From Clostridiales bacterium (GTDB lineage: Bacteria; Bacillota; Clostridia; Saccharofermentanales; Saccharofermentanaceae), in contig JAFWFV010000006.1 in assembly GCA_017515465.1 (NCBI GenBank), positions 1-59,871 on the forward strand: 59,871 bases of DNA. The letters run 5' to 3'. The stretch's first letter is position 1. Each line of letters starts with the position of its first letter. Below, piece after piece: positions 19,403 through 27,344 of the stretch. Position numbers and translations under genes: made by a program. The notes under the pieces were generated by a model that saw nothing but the letters and a program-made list of their open reading frames with translations, did no database searches and was not told where the DNA came from.

Positions 19403-21997
19403 ATAACTCCAGTTGGATCTGTCGAAGATGTTGTCATGTACCGAATACCACGAACCGGGATTGAACCTGTTTCCCTGGTTCTCATAGATTGACCATTCAT
19501 CCGTAAAGAACACATGCTGATCTCCGCTGAACTTCAGGTCGTTATTGATGGCATTCCCAGTAAAAGGATTGACCGGATCCGTTATCAGGCCGTCAAACGC
19601 AATGGTGGGAACGTCCGCATTAGTCATGAACTCATCTGATATGGTAAATCCTGTGCTTCCGAAATCCTTTACCAGGAGCAGTGGATTATACGTTTCAGCA
19701 TCCACCTGAATCTCTTCGATGATCATATCCTCAAAATTATCCAGAGCTCTGCCGTGATCAGCCACGATGATGATCCTGGTATTATCCCAGCATCCGTTTT
19801 CCCTGAGGTAGTCGAACCATCTGCTGAGGGTAATTAGTGCGGATGCATTTGCATGATAGTGGCACATCTGGAAATAGGATCCCACTCTCATCTCCCTGCC
19901 GTCCACTGTAAACCTGCCCCTGTTCATCTGGTCGAACTCTGTATTATCCACCTTATCGCTGATGGAATAATCAGGCTCCGTAAGCAGCATCGGTTCATGA
20001 GTAGTGTTGTTGTCGATTATCGTAAAGCTGTCCGTACCATCATCTGAGAACGTGGTCAGATCAGACAGACTTTCCAGGACCGTTACCGCATTCATGTAGT
20101 AGGGGTCTACACCATCTGATACCGATACTCCGTCATATGACTGAGGGAAATGGAGATATCCGTTTGCAGTCTCGATCCTGTGGGGACTCAGGTCGTTATA
20201 GCTTCCGTCACTGTAGATCACGGAATGAAGGGCGGGCAGTACGATCATGATCATGCTGTACAGAGGGAAATTCCTGTTGCGTGTTATGTCGAGCTGTTCA
20301 TTTACATCATCGGCATATGGATTCAGGATATCCTCCGCGATGTATGCGTCTATCCCTTCATATTGTCTGAACAGGGACGTGTCCTTTAAGACGCTGTAGT
20401 TGACATAGGGCATGTCGACAACTGTAGTGTCATACCCGTTCCTGCTGAACAGCAGTGGCATGACCAGGAGTGCCTCATTGTGTTTGTCCTTGAGAGGTTC
20501 ACTCTCCCTGGCATTTATCCTCTCGGGAGTATATTCGTATCCTCCGAAGAGCGCAGGTGCGGCGATGTTTGTCCTGTCGGAAAATGAGATGGTATTGGGA
20601 TAGTAAGTGAATCCGTCATATTTCTCCCGGAGCTCAGGATGTTCGTTGAATATGTAAGGGAGCATTCCTCCGACGGCACGGTCGAGCATGAATACAACGA
20701 CGTTTTTGCCTCCTGTGCTGAGGTTCAGCTTGGGGGCCTCAGTTGAGACCTCGGTAGCCCTGATCTTTCCATAGTCGTTAAATATCTTTACGGTGTCGTA
20801 GGTCCCTATCGCAAAGAGTGCCATGGAAAGCGTGATCAGGATGTATGGCGATATCTTCGGAAGGAAATGATACAGGGTCATGACCGCAGCCATTATGAGC
20901 ACTGCGGAAAGTGAGGACAGGATCAGTATCTCAGTTTCATACGTGAGCTTGATGCCAAAGACCAGTTCAGCAGATACCATTCCCAGATCCGAGCCATACA
21001 GGAAATAATTGAAAGTGGAGACTATGGCCAGGGCAAAGGAGAGATTTGCAAATACTGTCCTCACCCTGGGTGAGCTCAGATAGTAATAGATTCCGAACCA
21101 TATGATGAACAGTCCTGTCATCATCAGGAACGTATGGATGACATAGCTGATGGGATTGTTCATCTCCGTAACAAAGATGAAGTCAGCCGTTGATGACGAT
21201 ACGACTGAAGCCGGGATAAGATATCCCGTCAGCAGAGTAAGCGATATCACGCCTGTGATGAATACTGGAGTATCTGACCGTTTCTTTTCTTCCGGAGCGT
21301 CCTTCTTTTTCTTCCCATCTGAATGGATCAGGGACACGATCAGGTTCTTTACGAGTGCAAATACATTGTTCAGCGTCCAGTAGAATACGAGACCTGCAGG
21401 TGATGAGTACAGCAGGATGAGGAATACCAGTGCTGAGATATAAAGAGGTATCTTGGCCTTGATCTTCTGTCCCCTCATCATTATCTCTGCAGATATCAGA
21501 TTGACTGCCGTCATTATCAGCGGCAGGGCATTTATGGTAATGCCGCCTATCGCGATCAGAGAATCAGGCTTCATCAGATCATTTATAGGTCCCAGGCTCT
21601 GACCGTCCAGGATGCTGAGATGGGAGAGGAACTGGTATGCCGCGATAAAGAACGGTATCTGAAGAAGGAGGGATATGATGCTCTTGAGAGATGACAGGGG
21701 GCTGTAGTTATTGATCCTGTAATATGTCTGGAGCATCATCACCTTCTCATCACCTGAGAAAGACTTCTTGATGTGGTCTATCACAGGTGAGAGCCTGTCT
21801 TCCTTGTCCCTGGTTTCCTTCTGGATGGCATCAGCACGTCTGTACAGGGGAAGGACCAGGAGATTAAATACCAGGCTCAGGATGATTATGTCCACACCGG
21901 GATCAGGAACGATCTTGTAACTGAATGCAAAAATCAGTTCAAATACCGTCTTCAGAGGACCTATCAGCAATGTGTATAGAATGGTTCCCAAATTCAC
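19388..21997 (-). CDS. YidC/Oxa1-like membrane domain fused to a sulfatase-like (alkaline phosphatase superfamily) domain
   Basis: An 869-residue polytopic protein. Residues 1-230 resemble the YidC/Oxa1 insertase core (LLVLPLYRRADAIQKE, NNYSPLSSL, LLLQIPFFIAAYQFLS). The groove Arg that normally precedes this LxxxPL segment is Asn (N45). About five further TM helices follow (245-425). The C-terminal domain (about 430-869) has alkaline-phosphatase/sulfatase features: D439 in VVFMLDRAVGG, T476 in DRTNIAAPALFGG at the nucleophile position, and D747-H748-G749. It starts with GTG, has GAGG upstream, and overlaps the glycerophosphotransferase-like gene by 4 bp. A transferase or hydrolase of wall polymer phosphate/glycerophosphate groups (LtaS-like chemistry) is inferred, not shown. 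Confidence 0.82.
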   Translation of the reverse strand: MNLGTILYTLLIGPLKTVFELIFAFSYKIVPDPGVDIIILSLVFNLLVLPLYRRADAIQKETRDKEDRLSPVIDHIKKSFSGDEKVMMLQTYYRINNYSPLSSLKSIISLLLQIPFFIAAYQFLSHLSILDGQSLGPINDLMKPDSLIAIGGITINALPLIMTAVNLISAEIMMRGQKIKAKIPLYISALVFLILLYSSPAGLVFYWTLNNVFALVKNLIVSLIHSDGKKKKDAPEEKKRSDTPVFITGVISLTLLTGYLIPASVVSSSTADFIFVTEMNNPISYVIHTFLMMTGLFIIWFGIYYYLSSPRVRTVFANLSFALAIVSTFNYFLYGSDLGMVSAELVFGIKLTYETEILILSSLSAVLIMAAVMTLYHFLPKISPYILITLSMALFAIGTYDTVKIFNDYGKIRATEVSTEAPKLNLSTGGKNVVVFMLDRAVGGMLPYIFNEHPELREKYDGFTYYPNTISFSDRTNIAAPALFGGYEYTPERINARESEPLKDKHNEALLVMPLLFSRNGYDTTVVDMPYVNYSVLKDTSLFRQYEGIDAYIAEDILNPYADDVNEQLDITRNRNFPLYSMIMIVLPALHSVIYSDGSYNDLSPHRIETANGYLHFPQSYDGVSVSDGVDPYYMNAVTVLESLSDLTTFSDDGTDSFTIIDNNTTHEPMLLTEPDYSISDKVDNTEFDQMNRGRFTVDGREMRVGSYFQMCHYHANASALITLSRWFDYLRENGCWDNTRIIIVADHGRALDNFEDMIIEEIQVDAETYNPLLLVKDFGSTGFTISDEFMTNADVPTIAFDGLITDPVNPFTGNAINNDLKFSGDQHVFFTDEWSIYENQGNRFNPGSWYSVHDNIFDRSNWSYLGEN

Positions 21998-23247
21998 TTT
22001 ACATCCTCTTCCTTTGTAAGCCTGTCTCTTGCAGCAATGATGCTGTCGGCCATTTTAACTGCGCCCTCTCCGGGATTGACCCATGTTTGCCTCCTGACCT
22101 TTTCCCTGCCTTCAGAATAGCGGGGATCATCGATGCATGAATCAATGAGGGATCTGATGTCGGAAAGGTCATCCTCAGTAAGCTGCCTTCCGATATCGGG
22201 AAGCATCTTGATCCTCCAGGGCAGGTCATCCAGCCAGTAGTAGTCATAGCAATCGGGATCGAAAGTGATGTCAGCGTAGATGACAGGTCTGTCAAATGCC
22301 AGAGCGAAGTCGAGGATGATGCCGGAGAAATCCGAGATCAGGATATCCGCCTTGCTCAGCGTATCGAAATTATCGCTGCTCCTGTCCCAGTGCAGATGAT
22401 CACTCTCCGGGAAGCGGTCCATGATGTCTCCGATCATCTTTGCCTCGGAGACAAATGTCTGGGGGTGAGGTCTGACTATAATGTCATACCCGGTCTTTGT
22501 AAGTGCCTCCAGGACTCTGGTCCCATACTTGTTAAAGATGCTGTTAGGACCCCATGACGGAGCCAGGAGAACGGTCCTTCCGCTTCCTTCACGGGGCGGC
22601 AGAAGATCGACCCTCTTCTTCAGTTCATCCATGTAGGGTATGCCCACCAGTTCCGTATCCTTGTGCTTCGTATTGAGCTTGTCCTCCAGGAATCTGACCT
22701 GATCTGCCTGATACTGGCCTGACAGCAGGATGGAATCATAATAGGTGATCCCGAACATCCTGTAGGATGCCGGGTCATATGCTCCATGGAGTATGTGGAT
22801 GTAGCAGCCGGCAGATTTGGATCTCTTCCACTGATATACATCCAGCCCGGGGGTAGTTGAAACGACTACGGAAGCGTTAACGATATTGAGCTTTGCAAAA
22901 GCTTTGTTTCCTGTCCCTATAAACTCGCATTTGATGTGTTCCAGACCGGAATCCAATGCCGGATCATCAGGAGAAGTGGTCCAGTAGACAACGTCTGTTC
23001 CCCTTCTGTTGAATTCCTCGCATACGGGTTTAAACACCTGCCAGTATCTCTTTTCCTCGGCAAAGATAAGGATCGGGATCCTGTCCTGTTTAGTCTTATC
23101 AACTTTACCTCTGGTAAAGATGTACTTTATCTTCACCCACAGCACGCGTACAAAATATATCAGGAAGCCTATGATCCCCAGCAGTACGGTAAACAGCATG
23201 CTGCCCGTGCCTGGATCTATGTAAGCAAAAACAGAAGCTGTCATCAT
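21994..23247 (-). CDS. CDP-glycerol glycerophosphotransferase family protein
   Basis: Enzyme of the TagB/TagF family, which transfers glycerol phosphate (or ribitol phosphate) from a CDP-activated donor to a lipid-linked wall polymer. It is 417 residues long. An N-terminal hydrophobic segment (residues about 10-35) should anchor it to the membrane. The GT-B-like body contains the family's LLAPSWGPNSIF, IIVRPHPQTF and ILISDFSGIILDFA blocks. It lies 6 bp after the DUF4190-like gene and overlaps the YidC-sulfatase fusion. No SD is clear before the ATG, so coupling to the upstream gene is likely. Confidence 0.88.
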   Translation of the reverse strand: MMTASVFAYIDPGTGSMLFTVLLGIIGFLIYFVRVLWVKIKYIFTRGKVDKTKQDRIPILIFAEEKRYWQVFKPVCEEFNRRGTDVVYWTTSPDDPALDSGLEHIKCEFIGTGNKAFAKLNIVNASVVVSTTPGLDVYQWKRSKSAGCYIHILHGAYDPASYRMFGITYYDSILLSGQYQADQVRFLEDKLNTKHKDTELVGIPYMDELKKRVDLLPPREGSGRTVLLAPSWGPNSIFNKYGTRVLEALTKTGYDIIVRPHPQTFVSEAKMIGDIMDRFPESDHLHWDRSSDNFDTLSKADILISDFSGIILDFALAFDRPVIYADITFDPDCYDYYWLDDLPWRIKMLPDIGRQLTEDDLSDIRSLIDSCIDDPRYSEGREKVRRQTWVNPGEGAVKMADSIIAARDRLTKEEDVK

Positions 23248-23253
23248 ATCAGA

Positions 23254-24081
23254 TCAAGCCCATTCAAAACTGTCTACGATCTCTTCGGCAACACTTACGA
23301 TATCATCGTCTTCTGCAGCATCCTTATCCCATACCATGACAGATACGAGAACGTATTCCCTGTCACCTACGATGTAGAACTGGATCTGCTCAGTATCCCC
23401 ACCTGTCATGTTAAACCTGTATACGGTGTATCCGTTGCCGGATGTGTATCCTGAGCCTGTTATCTCTTCTACATCCGTGCCCTTGATCTGGTCGTTCAGC
23501 TGGCGGAGGATCGCGTTCTTAAAATCCATGTGCTCAGCCTCGCTGTAGAAATTGGCCCCATGGGATACCATGATGTTATTGGGAACCTCGTCCGACGACG
23601 GATCATATGTTCCGCGCAGGCAGTATATGTACATCTGATCAGCATCTGAGGCATCGGCCTCCATCCACTCTTCATCCACGTCGTATGATCCGAATCCCTT
23701 GACGTATCGTCCATCTTCATCATCGATCTGAGCTGCGATCTCCTCATTATGGCGAACCACGGTCTGGCGGCTGGAATAATCCTTGAGGCCGCTTAATACC
23801 CCGACGCTGAATATCAGGATGAACATTATGATCAGTATCACCAGGGATACGCTTGAGATTATGATGCCGGCTATGGCCAGTCCCTTGCCCCTCTTTCCGT
23901 TCTTCCTTACCTTGACGAGACCTATGATGGACAGTATCAGACTTATGCCGGAAAGCACTCCGCAGGTAATGCCTGCAAAGACTGAAACGCAAAATGACAC
24001 GACACACATCACATCCATGGGCGGATGATCGATATATTCCTGTGCGTGGTAAGGCGCATTATTATTCTGTTGATTATCCAT
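23254..24081 (-). CDS. DUF4190-like two-TM membrane protein
   Basis: A 275-residue protein. After a short Asn/Gln-rich N-terminus it has two hydrophobic segments (about residues 25-50 and 65-95) with GLVKVRKNGKRGKGLAIAG between them, as in DUF4190 proteins. The C-terminal 150 residues are a soluble, acidic, extracytoplasmic domain of unknown type. GGAG lies 6 nt before the ATG. It is the first gene of the group containing the glycerophosphotransferase-like enzyme and the YidC-sulfatase fusion. A TATAAT box (24121-24126 on minus) lies close to the divergent scfA promoter. Confidence 0.75.
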   Translation of the reverse strand: MDNQQNNNAPYHAQEYIDHPPMDVMCVVSFCVSVFAGITCGVLSGISLILSIIGLVKVRKNGKRGKGLAIAGIIISSVSLVILIIMFILIFSVGVLSGLKDYSSRQTVVRHNEEIAAQIDDEDGRYVKGFGSYDVDEEWMEADASDADQMYIYCLRGTYDPSSDEVPNNIMVSHGANFYSEAEHMDFKNAILRQLNDQIKGTDVEEITGSGYTSGNGYTVYRFNMTGGDTEQIQFYIVGDREYVLVSVMVWDKDAAEDDDIVSVAEEIVDSFEWA

Positions 24082-24133
24082 ACTGTACTCCGTCTTCGAG
24101 GGGATCTGAAATCTGTTGCGATTATAACATCAT

Positions 24134-24162
24134 TTGACACAGGGCGCTATTCTAAGTATAAT
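24134..24162 (+). promoter_or_regulatory. consensus sigma-A promoter of scfA
   Basis: TTGACA (24134-24139) and TATAAT (24157-24162) are exact consensus hexamers with an ideal 17-bp spacer, the only fully consensus pair seen in the window. It predicts strong constitutive transcription of the SCIFF gene from about 24169. Confidence 0.92.
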
Positions 24163-24199
24163 TTGCGTGTTATTTATTAATAAAGGGGGCTTATCTACA

Positions 24200-24348
24200 A
24201 TGGATAGAATCGTTACAGTAACAACTCGTGATCTCGAGAAGTCCTTGGCAGATGGCGGATGCGGCGAGTGCCAGACATCATGTCAGTCAGCTTGAAGACA
24301 TCCTGCGGCGTTGCAAACCAGGCTTGCGAGAAGAAGACAGAAGAGTAA
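24200..24348 (+). pseudogene. scfA: SCIFF peptide precursor gene with an apparent 1-nt deletion
   Basis: SCIFF (six cysteines in forty-five residues) is the ribosomal peptide matured by the radical-SAM enzyme encoded just downstream. From the ATG at 24200 (AGGGGG upstream) the frame gives 31 residues with C21, C24 and C28, then reaches TGA at 24293 exactly where the family has its fourth Cys. Adding one base between 24294 and 24295 restores a full 49-residue SCIFF ending at the TAA at 24346, with C32, C36 and C43 in place (CKTSC, then NQACE). As written the product lacks half the cysteines. It may be a genuine mutation or an assembly/sequencing indel. Confidence 0.85.
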
Positions 24349-24367
24349 TTTAGTTTAAGTATGATCA

Positions 24368-24404
24368 TTAGGGCTGTCTCGTTTCAGGGGCAGCCCTAAG
24401 TTTT
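24368..24404 (+). terminator. stem-loop between scfA and scfB (attenuator-like)
   Basis: A 9-bp perfect stem (TTAGGGCTG/CAGCCCTAA, 14-nt loop) is followed by G and four T. It would partly end transcripts after scfA, giving much peptide mRNA and little maturase mRNA. GGAG for scfB starts directly after it. Confidence 0.75.
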
Positions 24405-24413
24405 GGAGTTAAA

Positions 24414-25802
24414 ATGATACACTGCTATAAATTTGACGATCTCAACATAGTAATCGACACATATTCAGGCTCGATCCACATGGTGGATCCCGTTGCCTAC
24501 GACATCATCCAAATGTATGAGGATACTCCCCGTGATGAGATCGTGAGGATCATCCTGGACAGGTTTGGCGATGACCCTACCGTAACCGAGGAAGACGTAA
24601 ACAAGTGTATCGACGATATCTCCGCACTTAAGGGATCCGGCAAGCTCTGGGCTCCCGACAAATATGAGAATGTTGCCCTCAACTTTAATAAGAGGCGCAT
24701 CCAGATAAAGGCTTTGTGCCTGCATGTTGCCCACACCTGCAACCTCAACTGCTCCTACTGCTTTGCAAGCCAGGGCAAATACCACGGTAACAGGGCTCTG
24801 ATGAGCTACGAAGTCGGCAAACAGGCCATCGATTTCCTGATCGCCAATTCGGGCTATCACAAGAATCTGGACATCGACTTCTTCGGCGGCGAACCCCTCA
24901 TGAACTGGGACGTTGTTAAAAAGCTCGTGGCATACGGACGTGAACAGGAAAAGATCCACGGCAAGAACATCAGGTTCACCCTGACCACCAACGGCGTCCT
25001 CCTCGACGATGAGGTCATCGATTTCTGCAACAGGGAAATGCATAACGTGGTCCTCAGCCTGGACGGCCGTAAGGAAGTCCACGACAGGTTCAGGGTGGAT
25101 TACAAGGGAGAGGGTTCCTACGACAGGATCCTGCCTAATTTCAAGAACTTCGTTGATAAGCGCGGCAATAAGAGCTATTACATGCGCGGCACATATACAC
25201 ACTACAATACAGATTTCCTCAAGGATATCCTGCATATGGCGGATATGGGCTTTACAGAGCTTTCCATGGAACCCGTTGTAACGGATCCCAGTGAGCCTTC
25301 AGCATTGACGGAGGAGGACCTGCCCATACTCTTTGAACAGTATGAGGAACTGGCCAGGGAGATGATCAGGAGACAGAAGGAAGGCAGGGGCTTTACCTTC
25401 TATCACTACATGCTCGACCTGACCTGCGGACCCTGCATCTACAAGCGTGTGGCGGGATGCGGATCAGGAACGGAATACCTGGCGGTTACACCATGGGGCG
25501 ATCTCTACCCCTGCCATCAGTTCGTCGGCGACGACAAGTACAAGATGGGTAACATCTACGACGGCGTGACCAACATACCCATGCGTGAGAAGTTCGCTTC
25601 ATGCAGCGCATACTCCAGACCTGAATGCAAGGACTGCTGGGCAAAGCTCTACTGCTCTGGCGGTTGTGCTGCTAATTCCTACCATGCTACAGGAGACATC
25701 AACGGCGTTTACGAATACGGCTGCAAGCTCTTCAAGAAGCGCATCGAGTGCGCCATCGCAGTAAAGCTCAAGACGATGGATCAACCTCAGGCCGGGGTTT
25801 GA
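24414..25802 (+). CDS. scfB: SCIFF radical SAM maturase
   Basis: Radical SAM enzyme that forms a Cys-thioether cross-link in SCIFF. It is 462 residues. The N-terminal about 95 residues form a peptide-recognition (RRE-like) domain beginning MIHCYKFDDLNI. The radical SAM core contains CNLNCSYC binding the first 4Fe-4S cluster, followed by FFGGEPLMNW. The C-terminal SPASM domain is rich in cysteines (CGPC, VAGCGSGTEYL, YPCHQF, CKDCWAKLYCSGGC) for two auxiliary clusters. GGAG lies 5 nt before the ATG. The gene is fully intact although its substrate gene is frameshifted. Its last 35 bases overlap the convergent GT-C-like gene. Confidence 0.96.
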   Translation: MIHCYKFDDLNIVIDTYSGSIHMVDPVAYDIIQMYEDTPRDEIVRIILDRFGDDPTVTEEDVNKCIDDISALKGSGKLWAPDKYENVALNFNKRRIQIKALCLHVAHTCNLNCSYCFASQGKYHGNRALMSYEVGKQAIDFLIANSGYHKNLDIDFFGGEPLMNWDVVKKLVAYGREQEKIHGKNIRFTLTTNGVLLDDEVIDFCNREMHNVVLSLDGRKEVHDRFRVDYKGEGSYDRILPNFKNFVDKRGNKSYYMRGTYTHYNTDFLKDILHMADMGFTELSMEPVVTDPSEPSALTEEDLPILFEQYEELAREMIRRQKEGRGFTFYHYMLDLTCGPCIYKRVAGCGSGTEYLAVTPWGDLYPCHQFVGDDKYKMGNIYDGVTNIPMREKFASCSAYSRPECKDCWAKLYCSGGCAANSYHATGDINGVYEYGCKLFKKRIECAIAVKLKTMDQPQAGV

Positions 25803-27327
25803 CAAAGGCGTAAAAACCATCATGCTGCTCCAGCAGATAACCGTTATCTGAGCACCATGCCTCCAGATATCCTGCAATGCCTGTTCCTGTATTGCCATCA
25901 TGATAGACGCCTTCGATCAGGTAACGATCTGAGGGCACCCGTTCAAGTTCCTTCTTAAACTCCTCAAACAGAACATCATTGTTCAATGCGCTTTGAAAGA
26001 AAAACTTGTTATCTGTATGCCTGCCCGTCTTCAGATATGTATATGGGTTGGCAGATACAATAAACACATCATCATCCGGCAATGTATTGAGGTTAACATA
26101 TTCTGCCATAGAGTCCTTCTTTTCAGTATCAGTATCCTGACATGTAATGATCATCCCGGATATGATAATGATCATCAATGATGCATACATGATGACCGGG
26201 AAAAGGAATCCCTCCCTCTGTTTTGCACTTTCTGAGGCTTTAGGCCATTTGATCGAGTATACTGCATCGAGACATATTGAGATCGGAACTGCAAAAAACT
26301 GCAGAACGATTATCAGATAATGACCGAATTGTCTGACACTTATCACGGCTGCAAAAAGAGACAGAACGAATAATACCAGGTTGAAAACGGTGATCAGCCT
26401 GTACCTGCGCCTCAGGAATGAGACAAATACTGATGCAGCGATAAAGAAAACACCTGTCTCGATATAGAAAAACATAGATGATATGCATTCTATCATCTCA
26501 CTTATTGAATGATGGCCCGTGTATGCCATATTGAAGACCAGATAGTATTCTATAAAATCATCCAATGCACCGGAGATGACAAGATACAAGAGAGTAGGTG
26601 TTGCAACTGACAGAGCCCCTCCTGAAAAGAGCAGTGCACATCTCAAGATCTCAGATGATCTCTTGAGCTTTATCAGCATTATGCATGCGCATGGCAAAAC
26701 AAAGACCCACAACACGGCATTATTCACCCTCAAGAGAAAAACAATGGCAAAAGAGATCCCCGTGAGAAAAATGCCGATATTTGCATATTCCTTAGTCTTG
26801 ATGAACTTTACGAATACATACAGTGATCCAATGATCCACGGAAGCGACCAGAATTCCGTGAAATCTCCTCCATCATAGATGTTCATTCCCAAAGCAGCCA
26901 AGGTGCCGAATGAAGTCAAATATGAAATGATCCGTTTTTCAGTCAGAAGAGAAGACAACTTGATGATGAAAAACGATGACCAGTACATCGTAACGAGTTC
27001 CAGAAACCAGATCCCCGTCTTCCCTGCAAATAATCCGATATAATGGATCAGATACAGAACAGGCCCTTTGTGGTCAAAAATGTCTCTGTAGGGAACATAT
27101 CCTTCATGCATCCTCTGCGCTATATACACAAATACGGATGCATCAAAGGCCGGATCCATCCTGTTAAACGGAAACAGGTCGAATGTGATGCAGGCAGCAA
27201 TGGCGATCAATATACTGACAACATGATCTGTTGCTTTCTCATGACAGATCTCCATATCCTTGAATAAAAAGCATGCTGCGGATATAATGGCAAACGCTGC
27301 TAACGAAACAAATGCGTACAAGAACAT
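25768..27327 (-). CDS. polytopic GT-C-like membrane glycosyltransferase
   Basis: A 519-residue protein with about ten hydrophobic helices. The first extracytoplasmic loop has DPAFDASVFVYIAQRMHEG followed by YRDIFDHKGP, the acidic pattern typical of GT-C enzymes using polyprenyl-phosphate sugars. A small soluble C-terminal domain follows. By eye the base composition is clearly richer in A+T than its neighbours, hinting at later acquisition. No SD precedes the ATG, which lies 17 nt after the ABC exporter stop. Its 3' end overlaps scfB on the opposite strand by 35 bp. Donor and acceptor are unknown. Confidence 0.72.
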   Translation of the reverse strand: MFLYAFVSLAAFAIISAACFLFKDMEICHEKATDHVVSILIAIAACITFDLFPFNRMDPAFDASVFVYIAQRMHEGYVPYRDIFDHKGPVLYLIHYIGLFAGKTGIWFLELVTMYWSSFFIIKLSSLLTEKRIISYLTSFGTLAALGMNIYDGGDFTEFWSLPWIIGSLYVFVKFIKTKEYANIGIFLTGISFAIVFLLRVNNAVLWVFVLPCACIMLIKLKRSSEILRCALLFSGGALSVATPTLLYLVISGALDDFIEYYLVFNMAYTGHHSISEMIECISSMFFYIETGVFFIAASVFVSFLRRRYRLITVFNLVLFVLSLFAAVISVRQFGHYLIIVLQFFAVPISICLDAVYSIKWPKASESAKQREGFLFPVIMYASLMIIIISGMIITCQDTDTEKKDSMAEYVNLNTLPDDDVFIVSANPYTYLKTGRHTDNKFFFQSALNNDVLFEEFKKELERVPSDRYLIEGVYHDGNTGTGIAGYLEAWCSDNGYLLEQHDGFYAFVKPRPEVDPSS

Positions 27328-27344
27328 ATCTGTGTCAGTATTAT

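Noticed and set aside
24293..24295. TGA in scfA read as selenocysteine
   Set aside because: Continuing in that frame gives an unrelated Arg-rich sequence; only a one-base shift restores the SCIFF C-terminus.
24284..24300. Programmed -1 frameshift in scfA
   Set aside because: No slippery heptamer is present, and a -1 slip would put Leu in place of the required Cys32.
24465..25235. 256-codon minus-strand frame inside scfB
   Set aside because: It is the complement of the conserved radical SAM core and lacks an SD or recognisable motif.
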